Positions 1-8,323 of a DNA stretch of 40,200 nt are shown here, piece by piece. Origin of the DNA: Lutibacter sp. GTDB lineage: Bacteria > Bacteroidota > Bacteroidia > Flavobacteriales > Flavobacteriaceae. Every line of letters begins with the position of its first letter. The stretch's first letter is position 1. Where the stretch lies: contig JAUVBX010000004.1 of assembly GCA_030590985.1 (NCBI GenBank), positions 1 to 40,200 on the forward strand, given 5' to 3'. Position numbers and translations under genes: made by a program. The notes beneath the pieces are model-generated. The model saw only the letters and a program-made list of their open reading frames with translations. It was not told the origin of the DNA and did not search any database.

Positions 1-473
1 AAGGCTGAATTACCACCACCCACTACAATAATATCTTTACCCGTATAAAAATCACCATCGCAAGTTGCGCAGTATGAAATACCTCTACCTTTAAAAGTAT
101 CCTCGCCTTCTACATTAAGTTCTCTTGGCCTTCCACCTGTAGCTATAATAACTGCTTTGGCGGTAAATTTTTCTTCTCCTACACTTACTAGTTTAGTTTT
201 ATTAGAAAGATCTAATTCAGTAATTTTAATATTTTGTTTGATTTCACAACCAAAAGACAAAGCTTGCTTTTTCATGGTCATTGCAAGTTGATAACCCGAA
301 ACATTTTCAATACCTGGATAATTAGCAATTTCATGAGTTAAGACAATTTGTCCACCTATCATCCCTTCGTTTAGAAGTAGTGTTTTAATTTTCGCTCTTG
401 ACAAATATATACCTGCTGTTAATCCTGCTGCACCAGCACCGAGAACAATGACATCATAATTGTTTATTTCCAT
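1..473 (-). CDS. trxB: Thioredoxin reductase, N-terminal part (runs off window start)
   Basis: NADPH-dependent flavoprotein that reduces thioredoxin in the cytoplasm. The ATG at 473-471 opens a frame reading to base 1. It begins with a beta strand and the FAD-binding [10 protein letters not shown] loop, then GMIGGQI, an ATGGRPR segment, the redox-active CATC (in SYCATCDGD), and the start of the NADPH-binding GGGNSA loop at the window edge. About 157 of the usual 310-320 residues are present, and the order FAD part, then CATC, then NADP part is canonical. The gene lies downstream of an atypical thioredoxin gene on the same strand, so the pair is probably enzyme and substrate. A terminator-like hairpin sits between them, so trxB may depend on read-through or its own promoter. 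Identification is secure; only the C-terminal half is missing. Confidence 0.95.
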   Translation of the reverse strand, partial: MEINNYDVIVLGAGAAGLTAGIYLSRAKIKTLLLNEGMIGGQIVLTHEIANYPGIENVSGYQLAMTMKKQALSFGCEIKQNIKITELDLSNKTKLVSVGEEKFTAKAVIIATGGRPRELNVEGEDTFKGRGISYCATCDGDFYTGKDIIVVGGGNSA

Positions 474-488
474 AGTAAAAAGAGTTTA

Positions 489-525
489 AAAAAGACTGCT
501 TGAATAATTTTCAAACAGTCTTTTT
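489..525 (-). terminator. Intrinsic terminator after the thioredoxin gene
   Basis: Ten-base arms AAAAAGACTG (489-498) and CAGTCTTTTT (516-525) pair perfectly, and inner TTGA/TCAA arms extend the stem past one mismatch. On the minus strand the 3' arm runs into a T tract. It starts 12 bases after the thioredoxin stop and ends 15 bases before the trxB start, so it could limit read-through into trxB. It is nearly symmetrical and could act in both directions. Confidence 0.8.
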
Positions 526-536
526 AGTAAGATTAA

Positions 537-881
537 TTAAGACAATGTTTCGTCTAATATTTCTTTAACTTGTTCTTTAGATTGAATACTAGAAGTCGCT
601 TTTACTAACTTGCCATTCTTGTAATACATTGTGAAAGGTAAGCCCATAAAACCTACACATTCAGGAGCATTTCTAATAACATGTGCCTCTGGAGAATCAA
701 ATAACATATCCATAAATTTTATATTTGGATATTCTTCTCTTAATTCTTCCATTGCATCATAAACAGGCACACACATAGGCCCCATTCTACCACAACAAAT
801 CATTACATTCTCATTAGTGTCTAAAATTTCTGTATGTTGAGCAGCAGTAATAACGTGCTCAATATTTGTCATTAATGTCAT
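537..881 (-). CDS. Thioredoxin-fold protein with atypical C-x6-C active site
   Basis: Small (114 residues) thioredoxin-like protein without signal peptide, so cytoplasmic. Where a normal thioredoxin has WCGPC, this one reads CCGRMGPMC (Cys29, Cys30, Cys37), so the candidate redox pair is C-x6-C or uses the adjacent Cys pair. The rest fits the fold: a helix after the motif, a central strand around IKFMDMLFD, and GLPFTMYYKNGK near residues 80-90, which matches the cis-Pro strand and the final hairpin. It lies directly upstream of trxB on the same strand, which suggests TrxB reduces it. The start could be Met1 or Met4 (872). It probably acts as a dedicated thiol reductant; the substrate is unknown. 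Thioredoxin family is confident, the mechanism is inference. Confidence 0.8.
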   Translation of the reverse strand: MTLMTNIEHVITAAQHTEILDTNENVMICCGRMGPMCVPVYDAMEELREEYPNIKFMDMLFDSPEAHVIRNAPECVGFMGLPFTMYYKNGKLVKATSSIQSKEQVKEILDETLS

Positions 882-1011
882 ATACTTATTATTTTATTAT
901 AATTGTTAAATAAAGCGCGAAATTACTAAAAACTGTAATTTAAATATGATATATTTGTTACAAAACCAACTAATTTTATTTCAATTATTTACAGATGATT
1001 TTTTTGTAATT

Positions 1012-3126
1012 CTAATAAGTAATTTTGATTTGTTTTAAAGCATCTTGTACATTTTCAGTAGGTAATTTACAAGAACTATTTACACAAATATAAATTTGTG
1101 TCACTTGCTCATCAAATCGATTTCTTAATAAAAGAAAATCACTTTTAGAAGTACTACCAACAAGCAATTTATTAGGAATATAAAATTGATTTAATTCTTT
1201 CATCTTTAGTATCGCCTCTTTACCAGTAATTGCAATTTCATAATAATCTCCAGAAAAATCAGATGCTAATTGCAACCAGTTAGCGTAACTTGATGCATAT
1301 TGCTCAGCCTTTGCATAAACATTATTCAACATATCGCTACTTACTTCTAAATATTGCTTATCTGAATAATAGCGGGCAAGTTTAAAAAGATTTCTAGCCA
1401 TAATAGAATTAGAAGATGAAATAACATTATCAGTTATTTCAATTTTACGTGTAATAAGTTGTTCATCTTCATCAGAAGTAAAATAAAACAAGTGTAAATC
1501 TTCGTCATAAAAATGTGTAAAAGTATAATCTGTAAGTTTCTTGGCAAGTCCAAGCCATTCCTCTTCAAATGTAACTTCGTAAAGTGAAATTAGGGCATCG
1601 ACTAAAGTCACATAATCTTCCAAATAAGCATTAATATTACTTTTCCCATTTTTGTAATTACGATTTAAACCTCCATCTTTACGTAACATCTGTTTGGTAA
1701 TAAAATTTGCATTCTTTTTCGCAGCTTCTAAATAAGTTGGGACATTAAATACTCTATAGGCATCTATATAACCTTTTAGCATTAATGAGTTCCATGAAGT
1801 TAACACTTTATCATCTAAATTTGGACGAGCCCTTTCTTCCCTGTTTTTCAAGAGTAAAGTTTGCCATTCATTTAATTTACTATTGAGTATATTTAAACTA
1901 ATATTATGGGTTTTGGCTATTTCATCTTTTGATTTACTTCTGATTAATACATAATTATCATTTTCCCAAATTCCATATCTTGAAATATTGTAATAATCTT
2001 TAAAGAGTTCAAAATCATCCTCTAATAGCTGTTTGAGTTCGATTTCTTTCCAATAATAATAAGCACCTTCTTCTTTTTCATTTAGTTCATTATAACTATC
2101 CGCATCCAAAGAAGAATAGAAGGCTCCTTTATTATTCGTTAATTCACGTGACACAAATTCTAATGTTTGAAAAACTATTTCTTTATACAAGTCGTTTTTT
2201 GTAATCAGATAGGCATCTGAATACAAACTCACTAATTGCCCATTGTCGTAGAGCATTTTCTCGAAATGAGGTATGTGCCATTTTGTATCAGTTGAATAGC
2301 GTGCAAAACCACCTCCTATATGATCAAATATTCCACCATAAGCCATCTTAGTTAAAGTTGTATTTACATATTTCAGTAATTCTTTATCTTCACTTTGTAC
2401 AGCATGTCGTAATAAAAATTGATAATTATTTGGCATAGGAAACTTAGGAGCTTGATTATACCCTCCTAGTTTTCTGTCAAAAAATGTTCGCCAATTATTA
2501 ACAATATCAATTATCTGAGATGATGAAAAATCTTTTCGTTTATTATTGAATTCTAAAATATTATTTTTAGTAATACCATCTGTTAGTTCTTCTGCATATG
2601 CCATTAACTTGTCAGGATTTGATTGCCATAATTTAGCTATTTCGGTTAGAATGTTTATCCAGTTTTCTTTTGGAAAATAAGTGCCTCCCCAAAAAGGTTT
2701 TCCATTCGGTAATGCTACTGCATTTAGAGGCCATCCTCCCCTACCATTTAATAATTGAACTGCATCCATGTAGATCTGGTCTATGTCAGGACGCTCTTCT
2801 CTATCTACCTTAATACAAATAAAATTATCATTCATCAACTTAGCAACTTTCTCATCCTCAAAACTTTCATGTTCCATAACATGACACCAGTGACAAGCAG
2901 CATATCCTATTGAAATTAATAGTAGCTTATTTTCTTTTTTTGCTATTTCTAAAGTTTCTTTATTCCAAGCTTTCCATTGCACGGGATTATGAGCATGTTG
3001 TAATAAATAAGGACTTGTTTCATGTATTAAATCATTGGTAAATTTATGATTAAACTTTTCTGTATTTTGACTCGTACACTCCATTAAAGAAAACATTAAA
3101 AGCGTTAAAAATAATTTATAATACAT
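1012..3126 (-). CDS. SPATA20/YyaL-family protein with thioredoxin domain (DUF255)
   Basis: The 704-residue product has the two-part layout of the YyaL/SPATA20 family: an N-terminal thioredoxin-like domain (about residues 30-150) with the family motif CHWCHVM (Cys78, Cys81), then [10 protein letters not shown], followed by a long alpha-helical six-hairpin-glycosidase-like region with [12 protein letters not shown] and [10 protein letters not shown]. Length is normal for the family. The enzymatic role of the family is not settled; a thiol-redox or sugar-epimerase-like function has been considered. The first about 20 residues are hydrophobic and end in a Cys (SLMEC), which suggests a lipoprotein, though the lipobox is imperfect. 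The gene is monocistronic, between the thioredoxin gene and a divergent DUF456 gene. Confidence 0.88.
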   Translation of the reverse strand: MYYKLFLTLLMFSLMECTSQNTEKFNHKFTNDLIHETSPYLLQHAHNPVQWKAWNKETLEIAKKENKLLLISIGYAACHWCHVMEHESFEDEKVAKLMNDNFICIKVDREERPDIDQIYMDAVQLLNGRGGWPLNAVALPNGKPFWGGTYFPKENWINILTEIAKLWQSNPDKLMAYAEELTDGITKNNILEFNNKRKDFSSSQIIDIVNNWRTFFDRKLGGYNQAPKFPMPNNYQFLLRHAVQSEDKELLKYVNTTLTKMAYGGIFDHIGGGFARYSTDTKWHIPHFEKMLYDNGQLVSLYSDAYLITKNDLYKEIVFQTLEFVSRELTNNKGAFYSSLDADSYNELNEKEEGAYYYWKEIELKQLLEDDFELFKDYYNISRYGIWENDNYVLIRSKSKDEIAKTHNISLNILNSKLNEWQTLLLKNREERARPNLDDKVLTSWNSLMLKGYIDAYRVFNVPTYLEAAKKNANFITKQMLRKDGGLNRNYKNGKSNINAYLEDYVTLVDALISLYEVTFEEEWLGLAKKLTDYTFTHFYDEDLHLFYFTSDEDEQLITRKIEITDNVISSSNSIMARNLFKLARYYSDKQYLEVSSDMLNNVYAKAEQYASSYANWLQLASDFSGDYYEIAITGKEAILKMKELNQFYIPNKLLVGSTSKSDFLLLRNRFDEQVTQIYICVNSSCKLPTENVQDALKQIKITY

Positions 3127-3277
3127 CTTATCTCACTATTTTTGGCTAATATACAATCTTTGAAAAATTTGAATTTTATTGGTCTATAGGTATATTTGAT
3201 GCTGTCATATAGTCTGTCTATAAAAACTTGCATAGTTTTTGTAATTCATATTTTATAAATAATTATTAAATAAAAAA

Positions 3278-3784
3278 ATGGATACATTTTTATTACTAGC
3301 TGGATTCTTATTAACCCTTATTGGGATAATCGGTTCGTTTATACCTATTTTACCAGGACCTCCTACAGGTTGGGCAGGGCTGTTACTATTGTACTTGACT
3401 AGCATAGTCCCAATGGATTGGTGGGTTTTAGGAATTACATTAGGTATTGCAATCACTATAACTATATTAGATTATATTATTCCTGCTATGGGAACAAAAA
3501 AATCAGGAGGCAGCCGATATGGCATGTGGGGAACCACCATAGGGCTCATTATTGGCTTATTTTCACCAATCCCACTTGGTTTTCTAATAGGTGCCTTTAT
3601 CGGTGCTTTTATTGGAGAAATGATCTATGATAGCAAAGATACAAGTAGAGCAACAAAGGCAGCTTTTGGCTCATTCTTAGGGTTCTTAACTTCAACTTTT
3701 ATTAAGTTGATTGTATCTATATTCTTTCTTGGTTTTTTTATAGTAAAGTTCTGGGGATATAAAGATGCTTTTTTTAGTTTCTAA
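3278..3784 (+). CDS. DUF456 family membrane protein
   Basis: A 168-residue very hydrophobic protein with about four or five membrane segments. It shows the Gly/Pro-rich first hairpin typical of DUF456 (GSFIPILPGPPTGWAGLLLL, residues about 20-39), a cytoplasmic-looking GTKKSGGSRYGMWGT loop, and glycine-zipper helices (GFLIGAFIGAFIGE). Residues GSRYGxWG and the later G-rich helix are the conserved features of this family, whose function is unknown. It diverges from the SPATA20-like gene with a 151-bp spacer in which no convincing TAnnTTTG promoter was found. A membrane-integral location is secure; no function can be assigned. Confidence 0.85.
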   Translation: MDTFLLLAGFLLTLIGIIGSFIPILPGPPTGWAGLLLLYLTSIVPMDWWVLGITLGIAITITILDYIIPAMGTKKSGGSRYGMWGTTIGLIIGLFSPIPLGFLIGAFIGAFIGEMIYDSKDTSRATKAAFGSFLGFLTSTFIKLIVSIFFLGFFIVKFWGYKDAFFSF

Positions 3785-3864
3785 TTTAGAAAACTTTAAC
3801 AGTTCCGTTTTAAACCAAACCTGATTTAATATGTCTTAGAGGTATAATTATTAAACTTTCTATT

Positions 3865-4314
3865 ATGAAATCATTTATTTATATCACAATTTTATTATTC
3901 AGTATTAGTGTTTTTGCTCAAAGACCTATGTCAAAAAAAATGAAACCTAACTTATCAACTGAACAACAAGCAGAATTACAAAGTAAGAGAATAGCATTGG
4001 CTCTAGATTTAGATTCAAAACAATTAGCAGAAGTCAAAGCATTACAATTGGAAAGAGCTCAAGAACGTTTAGAAAACCGCAAACTTAGAGATACGCGTAG
4101 AGGAACAGCTGAAAGACCTTCACAAAAAGAACTATTTAAAATTAATAATGAACGTTTAGACGCTCAAATAAGACATCAAGAAAAAATGAAAAAAATTCTT
4201 ACAAAAGAACAATATGAAATGTGGAAAGAAATTAGAATAAAACAACGTTTAAATAGGCAAAATAGGCAAAACAAAATACCTCAAAATAAAGGTGGTCATC
4301 CAAGAACCTTTTAA
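3865..4314 (+). CDS. LTXXQ (Spy/CpxP-like) periplasmic protein
   Basis: This 149-residue protein has a clear Sec signal peptide (MKSFIYITILLFSISVFAQ, cleavage after about residue 19). The mature part is highly charged and helical. It has two LTxxQ-type motifs, LSTEQQ near residue 30 and LTKEQYEMW near residue 113, the hallmark of the Spy/CpxP fold. Between them lies a long Arg/Lys/Gln-rich helix, and the tail is basic (NRQNRQNKIPQNKGG). Related proteins are periplasmic chaperones or metal-stress sensors. In Bacteroidota many such small proteins lie beside sigma-factor/anti-sigma genes; none is present here. The gene stands 80 bp behind the DUF456 gene and ends at a strong terminator. Confidence 0.75.
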   Translation: MKSFIYITILLFSISVFAQRPMSKKMKPNLSTEQQAELQSKRIALALDLDSKQLAEVKALQLERAQERLENRKLRDTRRGTAERPSQKELFKINNERLDAQIRHQEKMKKILTKEQYEMWKEIRIKQRLNRQNRQNKIPQNKGGHPRTF

Positions 4315-4341
4315 CAAATACCGTCCTTTTTAATTTAATAT

Positions 4342-4367
4342 AAACTGTCTTCTATTTTAGACAGTTT
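4342..4367 (+). terminator. Intrinsic terminator between convergent genes
   Basis: Nine-base arms AAACTGTCT (4342-4350) and AGACAGTTT (4359-4367) enclose an 8-base loop and run into a T-rich tract on the plus strand. It ends the LTXXQ-protein gene and sits just beyond the stop of the convergent LysM gene, whose transcript could also use the hairpin with a weaker T tract. Confidence 0.85.
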
Positions 4368-4368
4368 T

Positions 4369-5610
4369 TTATTTTATTACTAATATTTGTCCTATAAAAA
4401 TAGTATTATCCTCAAGGTTATTTAAGCGTTTAATTTCTGAAACACTAGTATTATTAAATCTTGCGATAGAATATAACGTATCTCCTTGAGCGACAATATG
4501 CGTATCATTATTTCCTGATTTCCCTGATTTTCTAGGATCTGCAATAAATATTCTTTGTCCTAATCTAACTTCATCTTTATAAACATTATTCCAACGACGA
4601 AGTGCTGGTATAGCTAAATCATATTTGTAGGCTATTTGGTATAGAGTTTCACCTTCCTGTACGATATGATATTGAAGTTCTTTACTAACAGACTCATCAT
4701 TTTTTGGAATATTTGTTGTCCTAATTTCTTTACTTGGCGGTACTGTATCTTTACTAACTTCTATAGTTTTTTCAACAACCTGAGACGCTGTTGATTTTAA
4801 AGATAATTTCTGTCCAACATATATTTTATCTGATGTTAGGTTATTAATATCTTTAAGTTCTTCAATACTTACTCCAAATCTCCTAGAAATACTGTATAGC
4901 CCATCTCCTTTATTAACAATATAAACCGTTGGGTTAATACTAGCGGTAGTTGAAGTAGTTCTATATGATTTTTTCCCTAAAACAATTTCATCATATATAT
5001 ATAATTCATATTTTTCTATGATATTAATTAATTTTTGAGGATATTTTTTATCGGTTGCATACCCCGCTTTTTGCAAACCTTTAGCCCATGCTTTATAGTC
5101 TCCTTTCTCTAATTTAAATAAATTTTTGTAACGACTTCTTTCTGTTAAAAAACGAGAGTGATCATTATATGAGTTCATTGGATTTTTATATACTCTAAAA
5201 CATTCTCCTTTTTTATCATCATCATGATATGTTCTTCCACCATTCCAATTTTTATGACATTTAATACCGAAATGATTATTTGATTTTTGAGTTAATTCAC
5301 TGTTACCACTACGTGATTCTAAAATACCTTGTGCTAAAGTTATACTGGCTGGTATATGATATTCTCTCATTTGATTAACAGCAATACCAGCATATTCATC
5401 AATATAATTTGTTGTGGATAAGCTTTTTTTAGAATAAGGGATAACAATCTTCATTTCTTTTTCAGACGTAGTTTCTTTTCTGTCTCTTTTAGTTTTTGAT
5501 GTAGTCGTTCTGGATGAAGTATTTGTAGTCTTTACATTTTTTTTCGCACCGCAGCTAGAAAAAAATAAACTTAAACTCAATCCTACTAATAGAAATCTAA
5601 TTTTAGTCAT
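4369..5610 (-). CDS. Lipoprotein glucosaminidase with three LysM domains
   Basis: A predicted peptidoglycan hydrolase of 413 residues. A lipoprotein signal (LSLFFSSCGAKK, Cys at about residue 20) is followed by a Ser/Thr/Lys-rich linker, then a glucosaminidase domain of the FlgJ/LytF type (residues about 65-205). That domain contains SITLAQGILESRSGNSEL, NNHFGIKCHKNW and GYATDKKYPQKLI, where the Glu in the ILESRSG segment is the expected catalytic acid. Three LysM repeats follow at about residues 230-270, 315-355 and 370-412, each with a hallmark (G-D/E-G/T-L-Y-x-I). It should cut glycan strands while tethered to the envelope. It overlaps the upstream PLP-enzyme gene by 8 bp, so the two are probably co-transcribed. 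Confidence 0.9.
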   Translation of the reverse strand: MTKIRFLLVGLSLSLFFSSCGAKKNVKTTNTSSRTTTSKTKRDRKETTSEKEMKIVIPYSKKSLSTTNYIDEYAGIAVNQMREYHIPASITLAQGILESRSGNSELTQKSNNHFGIKCHKNWNGGRTYHDDDKKGECFRVYKNPMNSYNDHSRFLTERSRYKNLFKLEKGDYKAWAKGLQKAGYATDKKYPQKLINIIEKYELYIYDEIVLGKKSYRTTSTTASINPTVYIVNKGDGLYSISRRFGVSIEELKDINNLTSDKIYVGQKLSLKSTASQVVEKTIEVSKDTVPPSKEIRTTNIPKNDESVSKELQYHIVQEGETLYQIAYKYDLAIPALRRWNNVYKDEVRLGQRIFIADPRKSGKSGNNDTHIVAQGDTLYSIARFNNTSVSEIKRLNNLEDNTIFIGQILVIK

Positions 5611-6547
5611 GGTTTGTAATTATAGTGGGTAAATTTTTACTTATTAATCTTTGATTCATTCCATCAATACCTTGTAAGCCTCCGCTGTGAATCGCTAAAA
5701 TCTTAACTCCTTCTTTTAAATTACCTTTTTTTTTCATATCTACAATTCCAAAAAGCATCTTTCCTGTATAAATAGGATCTAATTGAATTGTTGTCTGATT
5801 TTTAAAATCATTGATAAATTTAACCAATTCTTCGTTTATCTTAGCAAAACCTCCAAAATGATAGGCCTTTTGAAGTTGCCAATTATCTTTTGTATAGACA
5901 TATTTTTCTATCTCACTACTCAAAAAATCACCATTTAACGCAGGAAAACCTAATACTTTTTGATGTGACTTTAACGAATTAATGATTCCTGATATAGTTC
6001 CTCCCGTACCTATTGCACAACAAATATAATCAAATTTTGTATCATTTTCACCTAAGATCTCTTCACATCCTTTTACAGCAAGTTTATTTGTACCTCCTTC
6101 AGGTACAAGATAAAACGATCCAAACTCTTTGTATAACTGATCTTTAAACTCTTTTGTATGCTTTAATCTATACGATTTTCGATCGATAAATTTAAACTTC
6201 ATTCCATGTTTATGAGCAAGGGATAAAGTTGGATTCTTACGCAATGTAGATATAAGGTCTTTTGCCAATTCATCACCTCTAATAATTCCAATTGTTTTAA
6301 ATCCGAATTCATTTCCAGCAGCTGCTGTTGCGGCTATGTGGTTGGAATAAGCCCCTCCAAAAGTTAATAGTGTATCATAATTTTGCTTTTTTGCAGCTTC
6401 TAAATTATAACGAAGCTTCCTATACTTATTTCCTGAAATATGTGGGTGTAATAAATCTTCTCGTTTTATCCACAACTCAATTGGCTCATATCCTTTTGGG
6501 GTATAAACAAGTCTTTGATTTTTACTGTTTTGTAGAGGTAATATCAT
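5603..6547 (-). CDS. PLP-dependent ACC deaminase/D-cysteine desulfhydrase family enzyme
   Basis: Type II-fold PLP enzyme of 314 residues. The PLP Schiff-base lysine is Lys41 in ISGNKYRKL, the family signature, followed by GGAYSNHIAATAAA, which contributes to substrate binding, and the PLP-phosphate loop AIGTGGTISGI near residue 180. The protein is close in length to D-cysteine desulfhydrase (about 330) and ACC deaminase. Sequence inspection cannot separate the two reactions; the ACC deaminase label often given to such proteins should be treated as family-level. The ATG lies only 4 bases after a TAnnTTTG promoter element (6552-6559), so the mRNA is probably leaderless. The LysM gene follows with an 8-bp overlap. 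Confidence 0.85.
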   Translation of the reverse strand: MILPLQNSKNQRLVYTPKGYEPIELWIKREDLLHPHISGNKYRKLRYNLEAAKKQNYDTLLTFGGAYSNHIAATAAAGNEFGFKTIGIIRGDELAKDLISTLRKNPTLSLAHKHGMKFKFIDRKSYRLKHTKEFKDQLYKEFGSFYLVPEGGTNKLAVKGCEEILGENDTKFDYICCAIGTGGTISGIINSLKSHQKVLGFPALNGDFLSSEIEKYVYTKDNWQLQKAYHFGGFAKINEELVKFINDFKNQTTIQLDPIYTGKMLFGIVDMKKKGNLKEGVKILAIHSGGLQGIDGMNQRLISKNLPTIITNHD

Positions 6548-6551
6548 AAGA

Positions 6552-6559
6552 CAAAGTTA
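6552..6559 (-). promoter_or_regulatory. TAACTTTG -7 box for the PLP-enzyme gene
   Basis: On the minus strand the sequence is TAACTTTG, a perfect TAnnTTTG element, followed by TCTT and then the ATG at 6547. No TTG at the expected 17-23 bp distance was found. If the box is used, transcription starts at or within a base or two of the start codon. Confidence 0.55.
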
Positions 6560-6603
6560 GAATAATTTCAAAATGTAGTATTTGAGGTATATTAAAAATA
6601 AAA

Positions 6604-6632
6604 AAACAGAGTCCAAAAATTGAACTCTGTTT
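6604..6632 (-). terminator. Intrinsic terminator of the tRNA-Lys transcript
   Basis: Arms AAACAGAGT (6604-6612) and ACTCTGTTT (6624-6632) pair perfectly. On the minus strand the stem is followed by a run of T residues. It lies 9 bases beyond the tRNA and ends its transcript. Confidence 0.85.
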
Positions 6633-6640
6633 ATATATTG

Positions 6641-6713
6641 TGACCTGGCTGGGGCTCGAACCCAGGACCACCTCCTTAAAAGGGAGGTGCTCTACCAACT
6701 GAGCTACCAGGTC
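6641..6713 (-). tRNA. tRNA-Lys (anticodon UUU)
   Basis: The reverse complement folds as a complete cloverleaf of 73 bases. The acceptor stem is GACCTGG/CCAGGTC. The D arm is GCTC-AGTTGGTA-GAGC, and the anticodon arm is CCTCC-CTTTTAA-GGAGG with anticodon TTT. The T arm CTGGG-TTCGAGC-CCCAG follows, and the discriminator is A. The CCA end is not encoded. It has its own strong promoter (6731-6761) and terminator (6604-6632), so it is a single-gene unit. Confidence 0.97.
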
Positions 6714-6730
6714 TCGCATTTAAGCGGGTG

Positions 6731-6761
6731 CAAATATAATAGGATATTTAGTAAAATCAAA
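6731..6761 (-). promoter_or_regulatory. Promoter of tRNA-Lys
   Basis: On the minus strand TTTG (6761-6758) is separated by 19 bp from TATATTTG (6738-6731), a full match to the Bacteroidota housekeeping consensus. The predicted start is about 12-14 bases before the mature tRNA. Confidence 0.8.
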
Positions 6762-6781
6762 CAAAGAATTCAATTATTTTT

Positions 6782-7546
6782 TTATTGTCCTTTTAAAAGT
6801 GCTTCTCGTACTTTTTTGTATAGATTAGAAGAATATACAAAATCCACAATTGCCTCATTTTCAGTCTTAAATATATCATTTTTTGTTCCTTCCCAAGCTT
6901 TAAGACCATCTTTTAAAAAGACGATTTTATCACCAATTTCCATAACAGAATTCATATCATGTGAATTAATCACAGTAGTAATATTATATTCTTGCGTAAT
7001 TTCTCTAATTAAATTATCAATTACGATTGCTGTTTGAGGATCTAGACCTGAATTTGGTTCATCACAAAACAAGTATTTTGGATTCATAACTATTGCCCTC
7101 GCAATTGCCACTCTTTTTTTCATCCCACCTGATAATTCAGAGGGATACATATGGTTAGTATTATGCAAATTTACTCTGTTTAACACAAAGTTAACCCGCT
7201 CTAGCATCTCTTGTTTAATTTTATTGGTGAACATCTTTAAAGGAAACATCACATTTTCTTCAACCGTCATAGAATCATATAGTGCACTACCTTGAAAAAC
7301 CATTCCAATTTCTTTACGAATTTGTCTTTTTTCATTTTCTTTAAGTCCATTAAAAATCCGTCCATCAAAATCAATTATACCTTCTTCGGGAGTATGAAGT
7401 CCAAGCATACATTTCAAAAAAACCGTTTTTCCTGAGCCACTTTGACCAATAACAAGGCTGGTTTCCCCTTTTTCGAAAGTGGCTGATATACCTTTTAGAA
7501 TATGGGCATCTCCAAATGATTTATGTAAATTTTTAATTTCTAACAT
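6782..7546 (-). CDS. mlaF: ABC transporter ATPase, MlaF-like
   Basis: This 254-residue cytoplasmic ATPase is the partner of an MlaE-type permease. It has Walker A GQSGSGKT (about residues 34-41), a Q-loop in GMVFQGSALYDSMTV, the signature LSGGMKKRVAIARA, Walker B YLFCDEPNSGLDP and the switch His in VINSHDMNS. The LYDSMTVEENV and DEPNSGLDP versions are typical of the MlaF/Mkl group that energises retrograde or anterograde phospholipid transport. The gene follows mlaE directly (start codon abutting the mlaE stop), a strongly coupled pair. No MCE-domain (mlaD) gene is beside it, so that component must be elsewhere. Confidence 0.9.
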   Translation of the reverse strand: MLEIKNLHKSFGDAHILKGISATFEKGETSLVIGQSGSGKTVFLKCMLGLHTPEEGIIDFDGRIFNGLKENEKRQIRKEIGMVFQGSALYDSMTVEENVMFPLKMFTNKIKQEMLERVNFVLNRVNLHNTNHMYPSELSGGMKKRVAIARAIVMNPKYLFCDEPNSGLDPQTAIVIDNLIREITQEYNITTVINSHDMNSVMEIGDKIVFLKDGLKAWEGTKNDIFKTENEAIVDFVYSSNLYKKVREALLKGQ

Positions 7547-8287
7547 CTATCCTAACAGCATTTGAGTTAAAAAATAGTTTAATAATATAATCACTACACT
7601 CGTCCATACCACTGCTTTTGTACTCGCTCTCCCTACTTCTAAGGCTCCACCACGTACATTATGTCCGTGATAGGAAGCTACAGTAACAATAACAAAGGCA
7701 AATACTAATGTTTTAATAATTGCATATTTTACAAAATAAGGATTAAACTCTAATTGAATTCCCATTATATAATCTTCTGTGAAAAACAAATCCGTTAAAA
7801 TACCTGCTACCCAACCTCCAAAGATTCCTAAAAACATAGCTAATATTACCAATATTGGATAAAATAACAAGACAGCTATCACCTTTGGAAGTACCAAATA
7901 ATTTAACGAATTGATACCCATTATTTCGAGAGCATCTATTTGTTCGGTTACACGCATTGTACCGATACTAGAAGTAATATATGAACCAACCTTACCTGCT
8001 AAAATAACTGACATAAAAGTAGGTGCAAATTCTAGGATCATGGAGCGTTTCGTAGCAAAACCAATTAAATATTTTGGAATAAAAGGACTATCGACATTTA
8101 AGGCTGTTTGAATAGCAATCACGCCTCCTACAAAAAAAGCGATGAAAGTTACTATCCCTAGTGATTTAAGTCCTAAATCATCAATTTCACGAAATAACAA
8201 CTCCCAAAAAACTTTCCATTTTTGTGGTTTTTTAAATACTTGACCAAGCATATTAAAATAAGCACCGATATGTTCTAAATTAGTCAT
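7547..8287 (-). CDS. mlaE: MlaE/YrbE-family ABC permease
   Basis: Inner-membrane permease of 246 residues with five or six hydrophobic segments. It carries the MlaE family blocks: FVGGVIAIQTALN near residue 52, GKVGSYITSSIGTMRVTEQIDALEIMG (about 100-125), and the C-terminal SYHGHNVRGGALEVGRASTKAVVWTSV. The EQIDALEIMG coupling region contacts the ATPase. It is immediately followed by the mlaF-like gene and preceded at 36 bp by the ABC-F gene. It should act in lipid trafficking between the inner and outer membrane. Confidence 0.9.
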   Translation of the reverse strand: MTNLEHIGAYFNMLGQVFKKPQKWKVFWELLFREIDDLGLKSLGIVTFIAFFVGGVIAIQTALNVDSPFIPKYLIGFATKRSMILEFAPTFMSVILAGKVGSYITSSIGTMRVTEQIDALEIMGINSLNYLVLPKVIAVLLFYPILVILAMFLGIFGGWVAGILTDLFFTEDYIMGIQLEFNPYFVKYAIIKTLVFAFVIVTVASYHGHNVRGGALEVGRASTKAVVWTSVVIILLNYFLTQMLLG

Positions 8288-8323
8288 ATAATATTGCTAA
8301 AGTATAAAAAAAGGTTTTAAAAA

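Noticed and set aside
6522-6719. A 65-residue frame over the tRNA-Lys
   Set aside because: It is a chance reading through the tRNA and its terminator; no independent support exists.
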